This document shows positions 37,046 to 46,777 of a stretch of 64,000 nt of DNA, in pieces; positions within the stretch are counted from its first letter, which is position 1, and every line of letters begins with the position of its first letter. The notes under the pieces are model-generated. The model did no database searches. It was not told where the DNA came from and saw only the letters and a program-made list of their open reading frames with translations. Location of the stretch: assembly GCF_003284935.1 (NCBI RefSeq), contig NZ_QMEV01000018.1, positions 17,153 through 81,152 of the forward strand, in the 5' to 3' direction. This stretch comes from Mycobacterium colombiense (lineage in GTDB: Bacteria; Actinomycetota; Actinomycetes; Mycobacteriales; Mycobacteriaceae). A program made the position numbers and the translations under genes.

Positions 37046-38461
37046 GTGCTGCTGGCGTCCCTGGATCCCTCCTCCCTGACCGCCACCGATATCGGCGACG
37101 CGGTGCGCATCGACGGCGCCGTGCTCAGCCGCAGCGACCTGGTCGGCGCCGCCACCTCGGTGGCCGAACGGGTCGGCGGCGCGGGCCGCGTCGCCATCCT
37201 GGCCGCCCCGACCGCCGCGACGGTGCTCGCGGTCACCGGCTGCCTGATCGCCGGGGTGCCCTTCGTCCCGGTGCCCGCCGACGTCGGCGCGGCCGAGCGC
37301 CGGCACATGCTCACCGACTCCGGCGTGCGGGCCTGGCTGGGCCCGGCGCCCGACCAGCCCGAGGGGCTGCCGCACATCCCGGTGCGCCTGCACGCCCGGT
37401 CCTGGCACCGCTACGCCGAGCCGTCACCCGACGCCACCGCGATGATCATCTACACCTCGGGGACGACCGGGCTGCCCAAGGGCGTCGTGCTGAGCCGGCG
37501 CGCGATCGCCGCCGACCTCGACGCCCTGGCGGAAGCCTGGCAGTGGACCGCCGACGACGTCCTGGTGCACGGCCTGCCGCTGTTTCACGTGCACGGGCTG
37601 GTGCTGGGGCTGCTCGGGTCGCTGCGGATCGGGAATCGCTTCATCCACACCGGCAAGCCGACACCGGCGGGCTACGCCCAAGCCGGCACCGACCACGGCG
37701 GCACGCTGTACTTCGGGGTGCCCACCGTGTGGTCGCGGGTGGGGACCGACGAGGCGGCCGCCCGAGCGCTGCGGCCGGCGCGGCTACTGGTGTCCGGAAG
37801 CGCGCCCCTGCCGGTTCCGGTGTTCGACCGGCTGGCCGAACTCACCGGCCACCAGCCCATCGAACGCTACGGCGCCTCGGAATCGCTGATCACGCTGTCC
37901 ACCCGCGCCGACGGCGAGCGGCGCCCCGGCTGGGTGGGACTGCCGCTGGCCGGTGTGCAGACCCGGGTGCTCGACGACGACGGCGGGCTGGTGCCGCACG
38001 ACGGGGAGACCGTCGGCAAGCTGCACGTGCGCGGGCCGATGATGTTCGACGGCTACCTCAACCGCCCGGACGCGACCGCCGAGGCCTTCGACGCCGACGG
38101 CTGGTATCGCACCGGCGACGTCGCGGTGATCGACGCCGACGGGATGCACCGCATCGTCGGGCGCGAATCGGTCGACCTGATCAAGTCCGGCGGCTACCGC
38201 ATCGGCGCGGGTGAGATCGAGACGGTGCTGCTCGGGCATCCGGGCGTCCACGAGGCGGCGGTCGTCGGGATGCCCGACGCGGACCTGGGCCAGCGCATCG
38301 TCGCGTTCGTCGTCGGATCGGCGTCCGGCGACGAGCTGATCGACCATGTCGCCCAGCAACTTTCGGTGCACAAGCGCCCCCGCGAGGTGCGCATCGTGGA
38401 CGCCCTGCCCCGCAACGCCATGGGCAAGGTCCTCAAAAAACAGCTGCTGACCGACGGCTGA
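37046..38461 (+). CDS. fadD36: FadD36, acyl-CoA synthetase
   Basis: 471 aa ANL-superfamily enzyme matching FadD36 (Rv1193, 473 aa). Motifs: IIYTSGTTGLPKGVVLSRRAI (P-loop), ERYGASESLITLS, GWYRTGDVAVIDADGMHRIVGRESVDLIKSGGYRIGAGEIE, and the catalytic lysine in PRNAMGKVLKK. It activates a carboxylic acid to acyl-CoA; FadD36 has been regarded as a medium-chain or malonate-like ligase, and specificity cannot be read here. GTG 37046 follows Rv1191 by 29 bp. In H37Rv, Rv1194c, PE13, PPE18, esxK and esxL follow; here 143 bp of non-coding sequence leads directly to the transporter. Confidence 0.9.
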   Translation: MLLASLDPSSLTATDIGDAVRIDGAVLSRSDLVGAATSVAERVGGAGRVAILAAPTAATVLAVTGCLIAGVPFVPVPADVGAAERRHMLTDSGVRAWLGPAPDQPEGLPHIPVRLHARSWHRYAEPSPDATAMIIYTSGTTGLPKGVVLSRRAIAADLDALAEAWQWTADDVLVHGLPLFHVHGLVLGLLGSLRIGNRFIHTGKPTPAGYAQAGTDHGGTLYFGVPTVWSRVGTDEAAARALRPARLLVSGSAPLPVPVFDRLAELTGHQPIERYGASESLITLSTRADGERRPGWVGLPLAGVQTRVLDDDGGLVPHDGETVGKLHVRGPMMFDGYLNRPDATAEAFDADGWYRTGDVAVIDADGMHRIVGRESVDLIKSGGYRIGAGEIETVLLGHPGVHEAAVVGMPDADLGQRIVAFVVGSASGDELIDHVAQQLSVHKRPREVRIVDALPRNAMGKVLKKQLLTDG

Positions 38462-38604
38462 GCGCCCGCTCAGCCGACTGGGCGCCCGATCGGCCGGGCG
38501 CCAAGACACGCAGCAAGTTGCCAGCTTCGGCGCCGGGCGTCGTCGCGAAGCGTCACCTACCGTCGTATCCGTGTATCGATGCAACCGCACGGTGAGCGGC
38601 CGGC

Positions 38605-39954
38605 ATGGGTGAGCCCACCCGGCCCGTGGTCACCGCCGCCGCGCCCGCTCCTACCCCCATGCGCCGCATCGCGGTCGCCTGCCTGGTGGGCTCGGCGATC
38701 GAGTTCTACGACTTTCTGATCTACGGGACCGCGGCGGCGCTGGTGTTCCCCGCGGTGTTCTTCCCGGGCCTCGGTCCGACCGTGGCCACCATCGCCTCGA
38801 TGGCGACGTTCGCGACGGCGTTCCTGTCCCGGCCGTTGGGGGCCGCCGTCTTCGGGTACTTCGGCGACCGGCTGGGCCGGAAGAAGACGCTGGTGGCCAC
38901 CCTGCTCATCATGGGCGCCTCGACCGTCAGCGTGGGCCTGGTGCCCAGCACGGCGTCGATCGGGATCGCCGCGCCCCTGATCCTGGTCGTCCTGCGGCTG
39001 TTTCAAGGGTTCGCCGTCGGCGGCGAATGGGCCGGATCCGTCCTGCTGAGCGCCGAATACGCGCCCGCGGGCAGGCGCGGCTGGTACGGCATGTTCACCT
39101 CGCTGGGCGGTGGGACGGCGGGGATTCTGGCCAGCCTGACCTTTCTCGCGGTCAGCCTCACCATGGGCGAGAGCAGCCCCGCGTTCATGCAGTGGGGATG
39201 GCGGGTGCCGTTCCTGATCAGCAGCGGGCTGATCGGCATCGCCCTCTACGTGCGGTTGAACATCGACGAGACCCCGCTGTTCGTGGAGGAGAAGGCCCGC
39301 AACCTGGTGCCCAAAGCGCCGCTGGCCGAGCTGGTCCGGTTGCAGCGGCGCGAGATCGTGCTCGTCGCCGGCTGCTTCCTGGGCGGCATGGGGTTGGTCT
39401 ACCTGGGCAACACGTTTCTGGTCATGTACGCCCACTCGCAATTGGGGTACTCGCGCAGCTTCATCTGGGCGGTCGGCGCGCTGGCCGGGCTGACGAGCAT
39501 CGCGTTCGTGTCGTTCGGCGCCTGGCTGTCCGATCGGGTCGGGCGCCGCCGCGTGATGCTGTGCGGGCTGGCCGCGTGTCTGCCGTGGTCGTTCGTCGTC
39601 ATCCCGTTGATGGATACCGGCAACCCCGTCATGTACGTGGTGGCCGTCCTGGGCTCGTTCGCCTGCGCGGCGGTGACCAATGGCCCCACCGGGGCGTTCG
39701 TTCCCGAACTGTTCGCCACGCGCTACCGGTACAGCGGCGCCGCCGTGGCGATGAACCTGGCCGGCATCCTCGGCGCGGCCGTGCCACCGCTGCTGGCGGG
39801 CACCCTGCTGGCGACCTACGGCAGCTGGGCGATCGGGCTCATGATGGCGACCCTGGTGGTGGCCAGTTTCGTGTCCGTCTACCTGCTGCCCGAAACCAAG
39901 GGAACCGCGCTGCGCGCCGTTCCGGCCGCCGAGAAGGTTTCCGCCGACTTGTAG
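38605..39954 (+). CDS. MFS transporter of the metabolite:H+ symporter (MHS) family, Rv1200-like
   Basis: 449 aa with about 12 membrane helices. Diagnostic segments are the N-terminal GSAIEFYDFLIYGTAAALVFP, the loop-2 motif GYFGDRLGRKKTL, RLFQGFAVGGEWAGSVLLSAEYAP, and the loop-8 motif GAWLSDRVGRRRVM. This pattern is the proline/betaine, alpha-ketoglutarate and shikimate transporter group. The substrate is unknown. ATG 38605 is the first start; an internal Met at residue 20 (MRRIAVACLV) is also possible. Confidence 0.9.
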   Translation: MGEPTRPVVTAAAPAPTPMRRIAVACLVGSAIEFYDFLIYGTAAALVFPAVFFPGLGPTVATIASMATFATAFLSRPLGAAVFGYFGDRLGRKKTLVATLLIMGASTVSVGLVPSTASIGIAAPLILVVLRLFQGFAVGGEWAGSVLLSAEYAPAGRRGWYGMFTSLGGGTAGILASLTFLAVSLTMGESSPAFMQWGWRVPFLISSGLIGIALYVRLNIDETPLFVEEKARNLVPKAPLAELVRLQRREIVLVAGCFLGGMGLVYLGNTFLVMYAHSQLGYSRSFIWAVGALAGLTSIAFVSFGAWLSDRVGRRRVMLCGLAACLPWSFVVIPLMDTGNPVMYVVAVLGSFACAAVTNGPTGAFVPELFATRYRYSGAAVAMNLAGILGAAVPPLLAGTLLATYGSWAIGLMMATLVVASFVSVYLLPETKGTALRAVPAAEKVSADL

Positions 39955-39963
39955 GTGCGCGCG

Positions 39964-40917
39964 TCAGTTGGCGTGCAGGTCCTCGTTGAGCGCGATGCCT
40001 TGACCGCCGCGGGCCACCACTTCGACCGCCCCGCTCACCGAATTGCGGCGGAACAACAGGTTGTTGCCGCCGGAGAGCTCCAGGGCCTTCATCGTTTTGC
40101 CTTCGGGCGTAATGACTTTGGTGCCCGCGGTGACATACAGGCCGGCTTCGACGACGCAGTCGTCGCCCAAGGAGATGCCCAGGCCCGCATTGGCGCCGAG
40201 CAGGCACCGCTTGCCGATCGAGATCACCTCGGTGCCGCCGCCGGACAGCGTGCCCATGATCGAGGCCCCACCGCCGACGTCGGAGCCGTCGCCCACCACC
40301 ACGCCCGCGGAGATGCGGCCCTCGACCATCGACGCACCCAGCGTGCCGGCGTTGTAGTTGACGAAGCCCTCGTGCATCACCGTCGTGCCCGGGGCCAGGT
40401 GGGCGCCCAGGCGCACCCGGTCGGCGTCGGCGATGCGCACCCCGGCAGGCAGGACGTAGTCGACCATGCGGGGGAACTTGTCGACGCCGTAGACGGTCAC
40501 CGGTCCGTGCCGGCGCAACCGGGCCCGGACCGCCTCGAATCCCTCGATGGCGCAAGGCCCGCGGTTAGTCCACACGACATTGGTCAATACCCCGAATAAG
40601 CCGCCGGCGTTCAGTCCGTGCGGCGCCACCAGCCGGTGCGAGAGCAGATGCAATCGCAGGTAGGCGTCGTAGGCGTCGGCGGCCACGTCGTCCAGCGAGC
40701 CGATGACCGTGCGCACGGCAACGGTCTCGGTGCCGCGGTCGTCGTCGCGTCCGATCAGCGTGGTCAGTTCCGGGGGGATGTCGGACAGGGCCAGCCGCGA
40801 CGTCCCGCTGGTGCCCGAGTCGGTCAGTTCCGGTGCGGGAAACCACGTGTCGAGGATCGATCCGTCGGCGGCCAGCGTTGCCAGGCCTATTCCTTCGGCA
40901 CCTGCTGCTCTTGTCAC
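39964..40917 (-). CDS. dapD: DapD, tetrahydrodipicolinate N-succinyltransferase
   Basis: 317 aa, identical length to M. tuberculosis DapD (Rv1201c). It succinylates tetrahydrodipicolinate in the pathway to meso-diaminopimelate and lysine. The C-terminal left-handed beta-helix is visible as hexapeptide-like repeats ([68 protein letters not shown]). GTG 40917 is divergent from dapE with only 45 bp between the start codons, so the two lysine genes share a control region. It is convergent with the transporter gene (9 bp). Confidence 0.96.
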   Translation of the reverse strand: MTRAAGAEGIGLATLAADGSILDTWFPAPELTDSGTSGTSRLALSDIPPELTTLIGRDDDRGTETVAVRTVIGSLDDVAADAYDAYLRLHLLSHRLVAPHGLNAGGLFGVLTNVVWTNRGPCAIEGFEAVRARLRRHGPVTVYGVDKFPRMVDYVLPAGVRIADADRVRLGAHLAPGTTVMHEGFVNYNAGTLGASMVEGRISAGVVVGDGSDVGGGASIMGTLSGGGTEVISIGKRCLLGANAGLGISLGDDCVVEAGLYVTAGTKVITPEGKTMKALELSGGNNLLFRRNSVSGAVEVVARGGQGIALNEDLHAN

Positions 40918-40962
40918 GGCGGTCAGGTTACTTGCCGCACGGCAGCGGATAACCTGGGACCC

Positions 40963-42027
40963 GTGCTGGACTTACCCGGAGATCCGATCGCGCTCACCGC
41001 CGCGCTGGTCGACATCCCCAGCGAATCGAGGGACGAAGCGCGGCTGGCCGACGAGGTCGAGGCCGCGTTGCGGGCCCAGACCTCCGGGTTCGAGATCGTC
41101 CGCAACGGCAACGCCGTGCTGGCGCGCACCCACCACCAGCGGCCGTCGCGGGTGCTGCTCGCCGGGCACCTGGACACCGTGCCGGTGGCCGGAAACCTGC
41201 CCAGCCGCCGCGAGGGCGGCGACCTGTACGGCTGCGGCACGGCGGACATGAAATCCGGCGACGCGGTTTTCCTGCATCTGGCGGCCACCGTGGCCGACCC
41301 GGTGCACGATCTCACGCTGGTGATGTACGACTGCGAGGAAATCGACGCCGCCGCAAACGGATTGGGCCGCATCGAACGCGAGCTGCCCGAGTGGCTGTCC
41401 GCCGATGTCGCCATCCTGGGCGAGCCGACCGGCGGCTACATCGAAGCCGGCTGCCAGGGCACCCTGCGGGTGGTGGTCAGCGCCACCGGGACCCGCGCCC
41501 ATTCGGCGCGATCCTGGTTGGGGGACAACGCGATTCACAAGCTGGGCGCCGTGCTGGAACGGCTGGCCGCCTACGAGGCGCGCAGCGTCGACATCGACGG
41601 TTGCGTCTACCGCGAGGGCCTGTCGGCCGTGCGCATCGACGGCGGCGTGGCCGGCAACGTCATCCCCGACGCGGCCGCGGTGACCGTCAATTTCCGCTTC
41701 GCGCCGGACCGTTCGTTGCCCGACGCGCTGCAACACGTGCATGACGTGTTCGCCGGGCTGGACGTGCGCATCGAACAGACCGACGCGGCGGCCGGTGCGC
41801 TGCCCGGGCTGTCCCAACCCGCCGCCAAGGCGCTGGTCGAGGCGGCCGGCGGCAACGTCCGCGCCAAGTACGGCTGGACGGACGTGGCACGGTTCGCGGC
41901 CGTGGGCATACCGGCGGTCAACTTCGGGCCCGGCGATCCCAACCTGGCGCACAAGCGCGACGAGCGGGTCGCGGTCGCCAACATCACCGCCGCGGTGGAC
42001 GTGCTGAGGGGCTACCTGAGCGGCTAG
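40963..42027 (+). CDS. dapE: DapE, succinyl-diaminopimelate desuccinylase
   Basis: 354 aa, the same length as Rv1202. A di-zinc M20 peptidase-family enzyme that removes succinate from N-succinyl-LL-diaminopimelate. Metal and catalytic residues are in [13 protein letters not shown] (His, Asp), [14 protein letters not shown] (bridging Asp), [12 protein letters not shown] (Glu-Glu) and [13 protein letters not shown] (His). The upstream frame is open, but GTG 40963 gives the family start [22 protein letters not shown]. It overlaps the next convergent gene by 4 bp. Confidence 0.95.
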   Translation: MLDLPGDPIALTAALVDIPSESRDEARLADEVEAALRAQTSGFEIVRNGNAVLARTHHQRPSRVLLAGHLDTVPVAGNLPSRREGGDLYGCGTADMKSGDAVFLHLAATVADPVHDLTLVMYDCEEIDAAANGLGRIERELPEWLSADVAILGEPTGGYIEAGCQGTLRVVVSATGTRAHSARSWLGDNAIHKLGAVLERLAAYEARSVDIDGCVYREGLSAVRIDGGVAGNVIPDAAAVTVNFRFAPDRSLPDALQHVHDVFAGLDVRIEQTDAAAGALPGLSQPAAKALVEAAGGNVRAKYGWTDVARFAAVGIPAVNFGPGDPNLAHKRDERVAVANITAAVDVLRGYLSG

Positions 42028-44150
42028 GCCTTACCGCCGCCACACCGTTGCGCCTGGGCGGCCGCGTCGGCGGCCGCCGCGTGCATGCCGATCGACGTCA
42101 ACTCGTCCGACACCGCCCGCAGCCCGGCGCCATCGCCGGCGGCCAGCGCGCGGGCGTGGGACAGCGCGAGCCTGCCTGCGACGCAGTCGATCTCGTCGCA
42201 TAGCCGGCCCAGGGGATCGGCGGCCCGGACGTCGCCCAGCCGCACCGCCTCGTGCCAGACCCGCAACGCCACCCCCCGCTGCCCGCCGCGTTCGGCCAAC
42301 CGGGCGGCGTCGCGCGCGGCGGCCACCGCGCCATGCGTGTCCCGCACCAGGGCCAGCCGCCACGCTCGCGCCACCCCGAGCTCGGGCGCGAACAGTGCGG
42401 ACTTGGTGCCGTGGCGGGATTCGGCCCGGCTCAACGCCTTTGCCGCCGCGGCGGTATCGCCCCGCTGGGCCAGCGCGGTGGCCAGCAGTGTCAGTGACAA
42501 CGGACCCCACGAATAACCGGTGCGCTGTAAGGTGGCGGCAGCCGGACCCAATAGCTCTGCCGCGGAAGCGAATTCACCACCGGCGATCAGCACGTGCGCC
42601 AGCAGCACCTCACCGATCGCGCGACCCGGCTGCTGCAGCTCGGCGAAATCGGTGAACTGCTGCGCGAGCTGGCGCGCCTGGTCGGGCCGGCCCGCCATCA
42701 ACAGCGCGGTGGTCTGCCCCAGGCCGATGGTGAAGCGCAGCAGCCCGGGATGTTCGGCGCCCAGGGCCCGCTGCGCCAGCGGCTCGACATCATCGAATCG
42801 GCCCTCGCGCGCCGAGCACAATGCGGCCGCACTGGCCGCCCAGGCCACCGCCTGGTCGTCGGCCGCCGGCGACGCGAGGACGTCGCCGGCGACCTTCACC
42901 GCGTGACCGACGTTGCCGGCGTTCATCGCGAACGTCGCGCTCAGCGCGTCCAGGGTGGTGCGCAGGCCGGTATCGGTGACCCGGTTGCGCACCGTTCGCA
43001 GGAACGCGGTGGCGCGCTCCGGTTCGCTCAGCATCCAGAATTGGTTCGCCGCCCGCAGCAGCGCCCAATCCATCAGCGCCGCTTCGGTCAGCGCGCTGGA
43101 GTCGACATCGGCCAGCACCGCGTCCGCCTCGCGGCCGCGGCCCTGCCACGCCAGGGCGTGCGCCAGCGCGAGCCGCGCCGCCAGCCCGCCGGACCGCTGC
43201 AGCGCCGACCGGGCCAACCGCTCACCCAGCGCCAGGTCGCCCAGCCGCAGCGCCTGCTGCGCGGCGGCGGAGACGTCGGCGGTCCGCGGCAAAGTATCGC
43301 TGTCCAGCGCCAGCGACACCAGCCGCAACCGGTCGCTGAGGTGGTCGGACGGCCGCCGCTCCAGCAGCGTGACCAGGTCGGTGCGTCGATGCCGGGCGTC
43401 GTCGGGATCCAGCGCGGCCCGCGTCCGCTCGGCGAACAGCGGATGGGCGGTGTAGACCACCGGATCGTCGGAGGAACCGCCGCGCGCCCGGGTCTCGGCC
43501 GCGCCCCACGCCACCGCGTCGGCCACCGCGCCGTCACCGGCGAGCGCGGTCAGATCGGCGACCGACAGCGGCTCGGCGACGGCCAGATACTCCAGCACCG
43601 ACCGCGCCCCGGTGGGCAGCTCGGCGAGGAACGCGTCGATCTCCGCCGGGGTGGTCGCCCCACCCGGCGGCGCGATGTCGATCCGGGTGAGCAGGTCGTC
43701 GCCCCACAGCGCCGCGACCGCCTCGGGAGCGGAATCGGCGCGGGCGGTGACGATGAGAAGTCCGGCGCCGTCCCGCGCCAGCTGGTACACCAGCGTGGCC
43801 GACAACACGTCCAGGTGGTGGGCGTCGTCGACCACGAGCAGCAGGTCGTCACCGCCCAGCGACGCCCGGGCGGCCCGCAGCAGCGCGGCCGGCTTGCCGA
43901 GATCGGCGATCTCCACCAGGTGGCTGAACGCCCCGAACGGAACCGCGCGTTCGGTCGGGGTGCCGGTCACCCAGCGGAGGAGCGTGGCGGGATTGCGCTC
44001 GGCAAAACGCTCGGCGGCCACCCGGGCCAGCGTGGATTTGCCGACGCCGTCGGGCCCCACCACCACCGCTCCGCGCGCCCCGCCGGCCAACGCCGCATCG
44101 AGCCGCTCGGCGGCCGTCGCATGTCGGGGGACGTTCCATCGAATCGGCAC
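42024..44150 (-). CDS. STAND/LuxR-like ATPase without a DNA-binding domain, Rv1204c-like
   Basis: 708 aa. The N-terminal P-loop [11 protein letters not shown] (Walker A about residues 31-40) and [10 protein letters not shown] (Walker B about 103-112) define a MalT/LuxR-type ATPase. About 450 residues of TPR-like helical repeats follow (many ALA-rich helix pairs, e.g. [30 protein letters not shown]). The usual C-terminal LuxR helix-turn-helix is missing: the protein ends [21 protein letters not shown]. It sits where H37Rv has Rv1203c and Rv1204c, which may be fragments of one such protein. The role may be signalling by protein contact rather than DNA binding. Confidence 0.78.
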   Translation of the reverse strand: MPIRWNVPRHATAAERLDAALAGGARGAVVVGPDGVGKSTLARVAAERFAERNPATLLRWVTGTPTERAVPFGAFSHLVEIADLGKPAALLRAARASLGGDDLLLVVDDAHHLDVLSATLVYQLARDGAGLLIVTARADSAPEAVAALWGDDLLTRIDIAPPGGATTPAEIDAFLAELPTGARSVLEYLAVAEPLSVADLTALAGDGAVADAVAWGAAETRARGGSSDDPVVYTAHPLFAERTRAALDPDDARHRRTDLVTLLERRPSDHLSDRLRLVSLALDSDTLPRTADVSAAAQQALRLGDLALGERLARSALQRSGGLAARLALAHALAWQGRGREADAVLADVDSSALTEAALMDWALLRAANQFWMLSEPERATAFLRTVRNRVTDTGLRTTLDALSATFAMNAGNVGHAVKVAGDVLASPAADDQAVAWAASAAALCSAREGRFDDVEPLAQRALGAEHPGLLRFTIGLGQTTALLMAGRPDQARQLAQQFTDFAELQQPGRAIGEVLLAHVLIAGGEFASAAELLGPAAATLQRTGYSWGPLSLTLLATALAQRGDTAAAAKALSRAESRHGTKSALFAPELGVARAWRLALVRDTHGAVAAARDAARLAERGGQRGVALRVWHEAVRLGDVRAADPLGRLCDEIDCVAGRLALSHARALAAGDGAGLRAVSDELTSIGMHAAAADAAAQAQRCGGGKA

Positions 44151-44238
44151 CGCCGAATTTTATGGCGCGCGACCCGCGCGGCAGGGCGAAAGCCCCACAT
44201 ATGACGGGCTGTAGGCGGTTGGTCTACCTTTGGCGGAT

Positions 44239-44802
44239 ATGCCCGGCGAACCCGATTCATCAGGCGAGTGGTCGGTCTGCGTGTACTGCGCATCCGGCCC
44301 GCAGCACCCCGAATTGCTCGGCGTCGCTACGGAACTCGGCGAGGCGATCGCCGAGCGCGGCTGGACGCTGGTGTGGGGCGGCGGCCGGGTCTCGGCGATG
44401 GGTGCGGTCGCGACGGCCGCGCGCGCCCGCGGCGGCCGGACCGTCGGCGTCATCCCCAAGATCCTGATGCGCCGCGAGATCGCCGACGCGGACGCCGACG
44501 AGCTGATCGTCAGCAACACCATGCACGAGCGCAAGCAGCTCATGGAAGACCGGGCCGACGCGTTCGTCGTCCTACCCGGTGGCATCGGCACCCTCGACGA
44601 GTTGCTCGACTCCTGGACGACGGGCTTCCTGGGCCTGCATGACAAACCCATCGTGCTGCTGGACCCCTTCGGCCACTACGAGGGGCTGTGGACCTGGTTG
44701 TGCGGGTTACTGGACAGCGGCTACGTCTCGCAGGTGGCGATGGACCGGTTGGTGCTGGTCGACAAGGTCAGTGCGGCGCTGGACGCCTGCGCGCCCGCCT
44801 GA
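44239..44802 (+). CDS. LOG-family cytokinin riboside 5'-monophosphate phosphoribohydrolase, Rv1205-like
   Basis: 187 aa from ATG 44239, identical in length to M. tuberculosis Log (Rv1205); the frame also allows a TTG at 44230. LOG motifs are PGGIGTLDEL (PGGxGTxxE) and the variant nucleotide loop GGGRVSAMGAVA. It hydrolyses N6-modified AMP to free base and ribose 5-phosphate. In M. tuberculosis it makes cytokinins whose breakdown aldehydes build up when the proteasome is defective. It stands between divergent Rv1204c and fadD6. Confidence 0.88.
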   Translation: MPGEPDSSGEWSVCVYCASGPQHPELLGVATELGEAIAERGWTLVWGGGRVSAMGAVATAARARGGRTVGVIPKILMRREIADADADELIVSNTMHERKQLMEDRADAFVVLPGGIGTLDELLDSWTTGFLGLHDKPIVLLDPFGHYEGLWTWLCGLLDSGYVSQVAMDRLVLVDKVSAALDACAPA

Positions 44803-44877
44803 GGCCGCCGCCCGGTTTGCCACCCCTATTAGGCTGTCCGCCGAGCTTGACTTTGGAAAACGAATCGAGGGGATCAC

Positions 44878-46662
44878 GTGTCCGATCGTGACGGGGGAGC
44901 GCGCACGGCGGTCAAACTGACCGACGTCGCATTTCGGGCGCCGGCCGTGCTGGCCGACCTGCCGGTGATCGTGCGCGGCGCGATGACCGGGCTGCTGGCC
45001 CAGCCGGGCTCGAAGAAATCGATCGGCACGGTGTTCGCCGACCGGGCCGCCCGCTACGGGGACCGGATCTTCCTGCGGTTCGGCGATCAGCAACTGACCT
45101 ACCGCGACGCCAACGCCGCCGCCAACCGATACGCGGCCGTGCTGGCCGCGCGCGGTGTCGGCCAGGGCGACGTCGTCGCCATCATGCTGCGCAACTCGCC
45201 GCAGACCGTGCTGGCCATGCTGGCCGCGGTCAAGTGCGGCGCGGTGGCCGGCATGCTCAACTACCACCAGCGCGGCGAGGTGCTCGCGCACAGCCTGGGC
45301 CTGCTGGACGCCAAGGTGCTCATCGCCGAGGCCGACCTGGTCAGCGCGGTCGCCGAGTGCGGCGGCGCGGGCAGCACCGAGACGCTGACCGTCGAGGACC
45401 TGGAGCGGTTCGCGGTGAGCGCCCCGGCCACCAACCCGGCGTCGGCGTCGGCCGTGCATGCCAGGGACACCGCCTTCTACATCTTCACCTCCGGCACAAC
45501 CGGTTTCCCCAAGGCCAGCGTGATGACGCACCTGCGGTGGCTCAAGGCGCTCGCGGCGTTCGGCGGCATCGGGTTGCGGCTGAAGAGCTCCGACACCCTC
45601 TACTGCTGCCTGCCGCTGTACCACAACAACGCGCTGACGGTGGCGCTGTCCTCGGTGATCAACTCGGGCGCGACGCTGGCGCTGGGCAAGTCGTTCTCGG
45701 CGTCGAAGTTCTGGGACGAGGTGATCGCCAACGAGGCCACGGCGTTCATCTACATCGGCGAGGTGTGCCGGTACCTGCTCAACCAGCCGGCCAAGCCCAC
45801 CGACCGCGCGCACAAGGTGCGGGTGATTGCCGGAAACGGCCTGCGCCCGGAGATCTGGGACGAGTTCACCAGCCGGTTCGGCATCGCCCGGGTCTGCGAG
45901 TTCTACGCCTCCAGCGAAGGCAATGCCGCGTTCATCAACGTCTTCAACGTGCCCCGCTCCACCGGCGTCTTCCCCATGCCGCTGGCCTACGTCGAGTACG
46001 ACCCCGACACCGGCGCCCCGCTGCGCGACGACAACGGGCGGGTGCGCCGGGTGCCGGCCGGCGAGCCCGGTTTGTTGCTCAGCCCGGTCAACCGGCTGCA
46101 GCCCTTCGACGGCTACACCGACCCCGAGTCCAGCGAAAAGAAGTTGGTGCGCAACGCCTTTCGTGAGGGCGATTGCTGGTTCAACACCGGCGACGTGATG
46201 AGCCCGCAGGGGCTGGGTCACGCCGCGTTCGTCGACCGGCTCGGCGACACGTTCCGCTGGAAGGGTGAGAACGTGGCCACCACGCAGGTCGAGGCGGCGC
46301 TGTCGTCCGACGGGCACGTCGAGGACTGCACGGTCTTCGGCGTCGAGGTGCCGCGCACCGGCGGCCGCGCCGGGATGGCCGCGGTCAAGCTGCGCGAGGG
46401 CGCCGAGTTCGACGGGAAGTCGCTGGCCCGCGCCGTGTACGAGCAGCTGCCCGTCTACGCACTGCCGCTGTTCGTGCGGGTGGTGGAGTCGATCGAGCAG
46501 ACCACCACCTTCAAGAGTCGCAAGGTGGAGCTGCGTGAGCAGGCGTACGGCCCCGACGTGAAGGACCCGCTGTACGTGCTGGCCGGGCGCGACGAAGGCT
46601 ACGTGCCGTACTACGACGAGTACCCCGACGAGGTAGCCGACGGTAAGCGGCCGAAGGGCTGA
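44878..46662 (+). CDS. fadD6: FadD6, very-long-chain acyl-CoA synthetase (FATP type)
   Basis: 594 aa, close to FadD6 (Rv1206, 597 aa). It is of the FATP-like class: AFYIFTSGTTGFPKASVMTHLRW (P-loop), YCCLPLYHNNA, VCEFYASSEGNAAFINVFN, and DCWFNTGDVMSPQGLGHAAFVDRLGDTFRWKGENVATTQVE. It activates long-chain fatty acids, probably linked to uptake. GTG 44878 has GAGGGGAT just upstream, and a TTGACT lies before it. A double palindromic repeat follows the gene and may end its transcription. Confidence 0.92.
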   Translation: MSDRDGGARTAVKLTDVAFRAPAVLADLPVIVRGAMTGLLAQPGSKKSIGTVFADRAARYGDRIFLRFGDQQLTYRDANAAANRYAAVLAARGVGQGDVVAIMLRNSPQTVLAMLAAVKCGAVAGMLNYHQRGEVLAHSLGLLDAKVLIAEADLVSAVAECGGAGSTETLTVEDLERFAVSAPATNPASASAVHARDTAFYIFTSGTTGFPKASVMTHLRWLKALAAFGGIGLRLKSSDTLYCCLPLYHNNALTVALSSVINSGATLALGKSFSASKFWDEVIANEATAFIYIGEVCRYLLNQPAKPTDRAHKVRVIAGNGLRPEIWDEFTSRFGIARVCEFYASSEGNAAFINVFNVPRSTGVFPMPLAYVEYDPDTGAPLRDDNGRVRRVPAGEPGLLLSPVNRLQPFDGYTDPESSEKKLVRNAFREGDCWFNTGDVMSPQGLGHAAFVDRLGDTFRWKGENVATTQVEAALSSDGHVEDCTVFGVEVPRTGGRAGMAAVKLREGAEFDGKSLARAVYEQLPVYALPLFVRVVESIEQTTTFKSRKVELREQAYGPDVKDPLYVLAGRDEGYVPYYDEYPDEVADGKRPKG

Positions 46663-46678
46663 GCGTCCCGTTCCCGCC

Positions 46679-46732
46679 GAGTGTGCGCCTAGCCGCACGT
46701 TCGGCGTGGAGTGTGCGGCTGGCCGCACACTC
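46679..46732. repeat. two directly repeated palindromic units between fadD6 and folP2
   Basis: The second unit (46709-46732) is a perfect hairpin with arms GAGTGTGCGGC and GCCGCACACTC around TG. The first unit (46679-46698, GAGTGTGCGCCTAGCCGCAC) is a degenerate, truncated copy in the same orientation exactly 30 bp earlier. The stem could act as a factor-independent terminator without a U-tract, or be a dispersed intergenic palindrome. It lies immediately upstream of the folP2 start, where H37Rv FolP2 has a repetitive N-terminal extension. Confidence 0.7.
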
Positions 46733-46777
46733 GATCCCCGGGCCGCATCCGGCGCGGTGACCGGGCACCATAGACGT

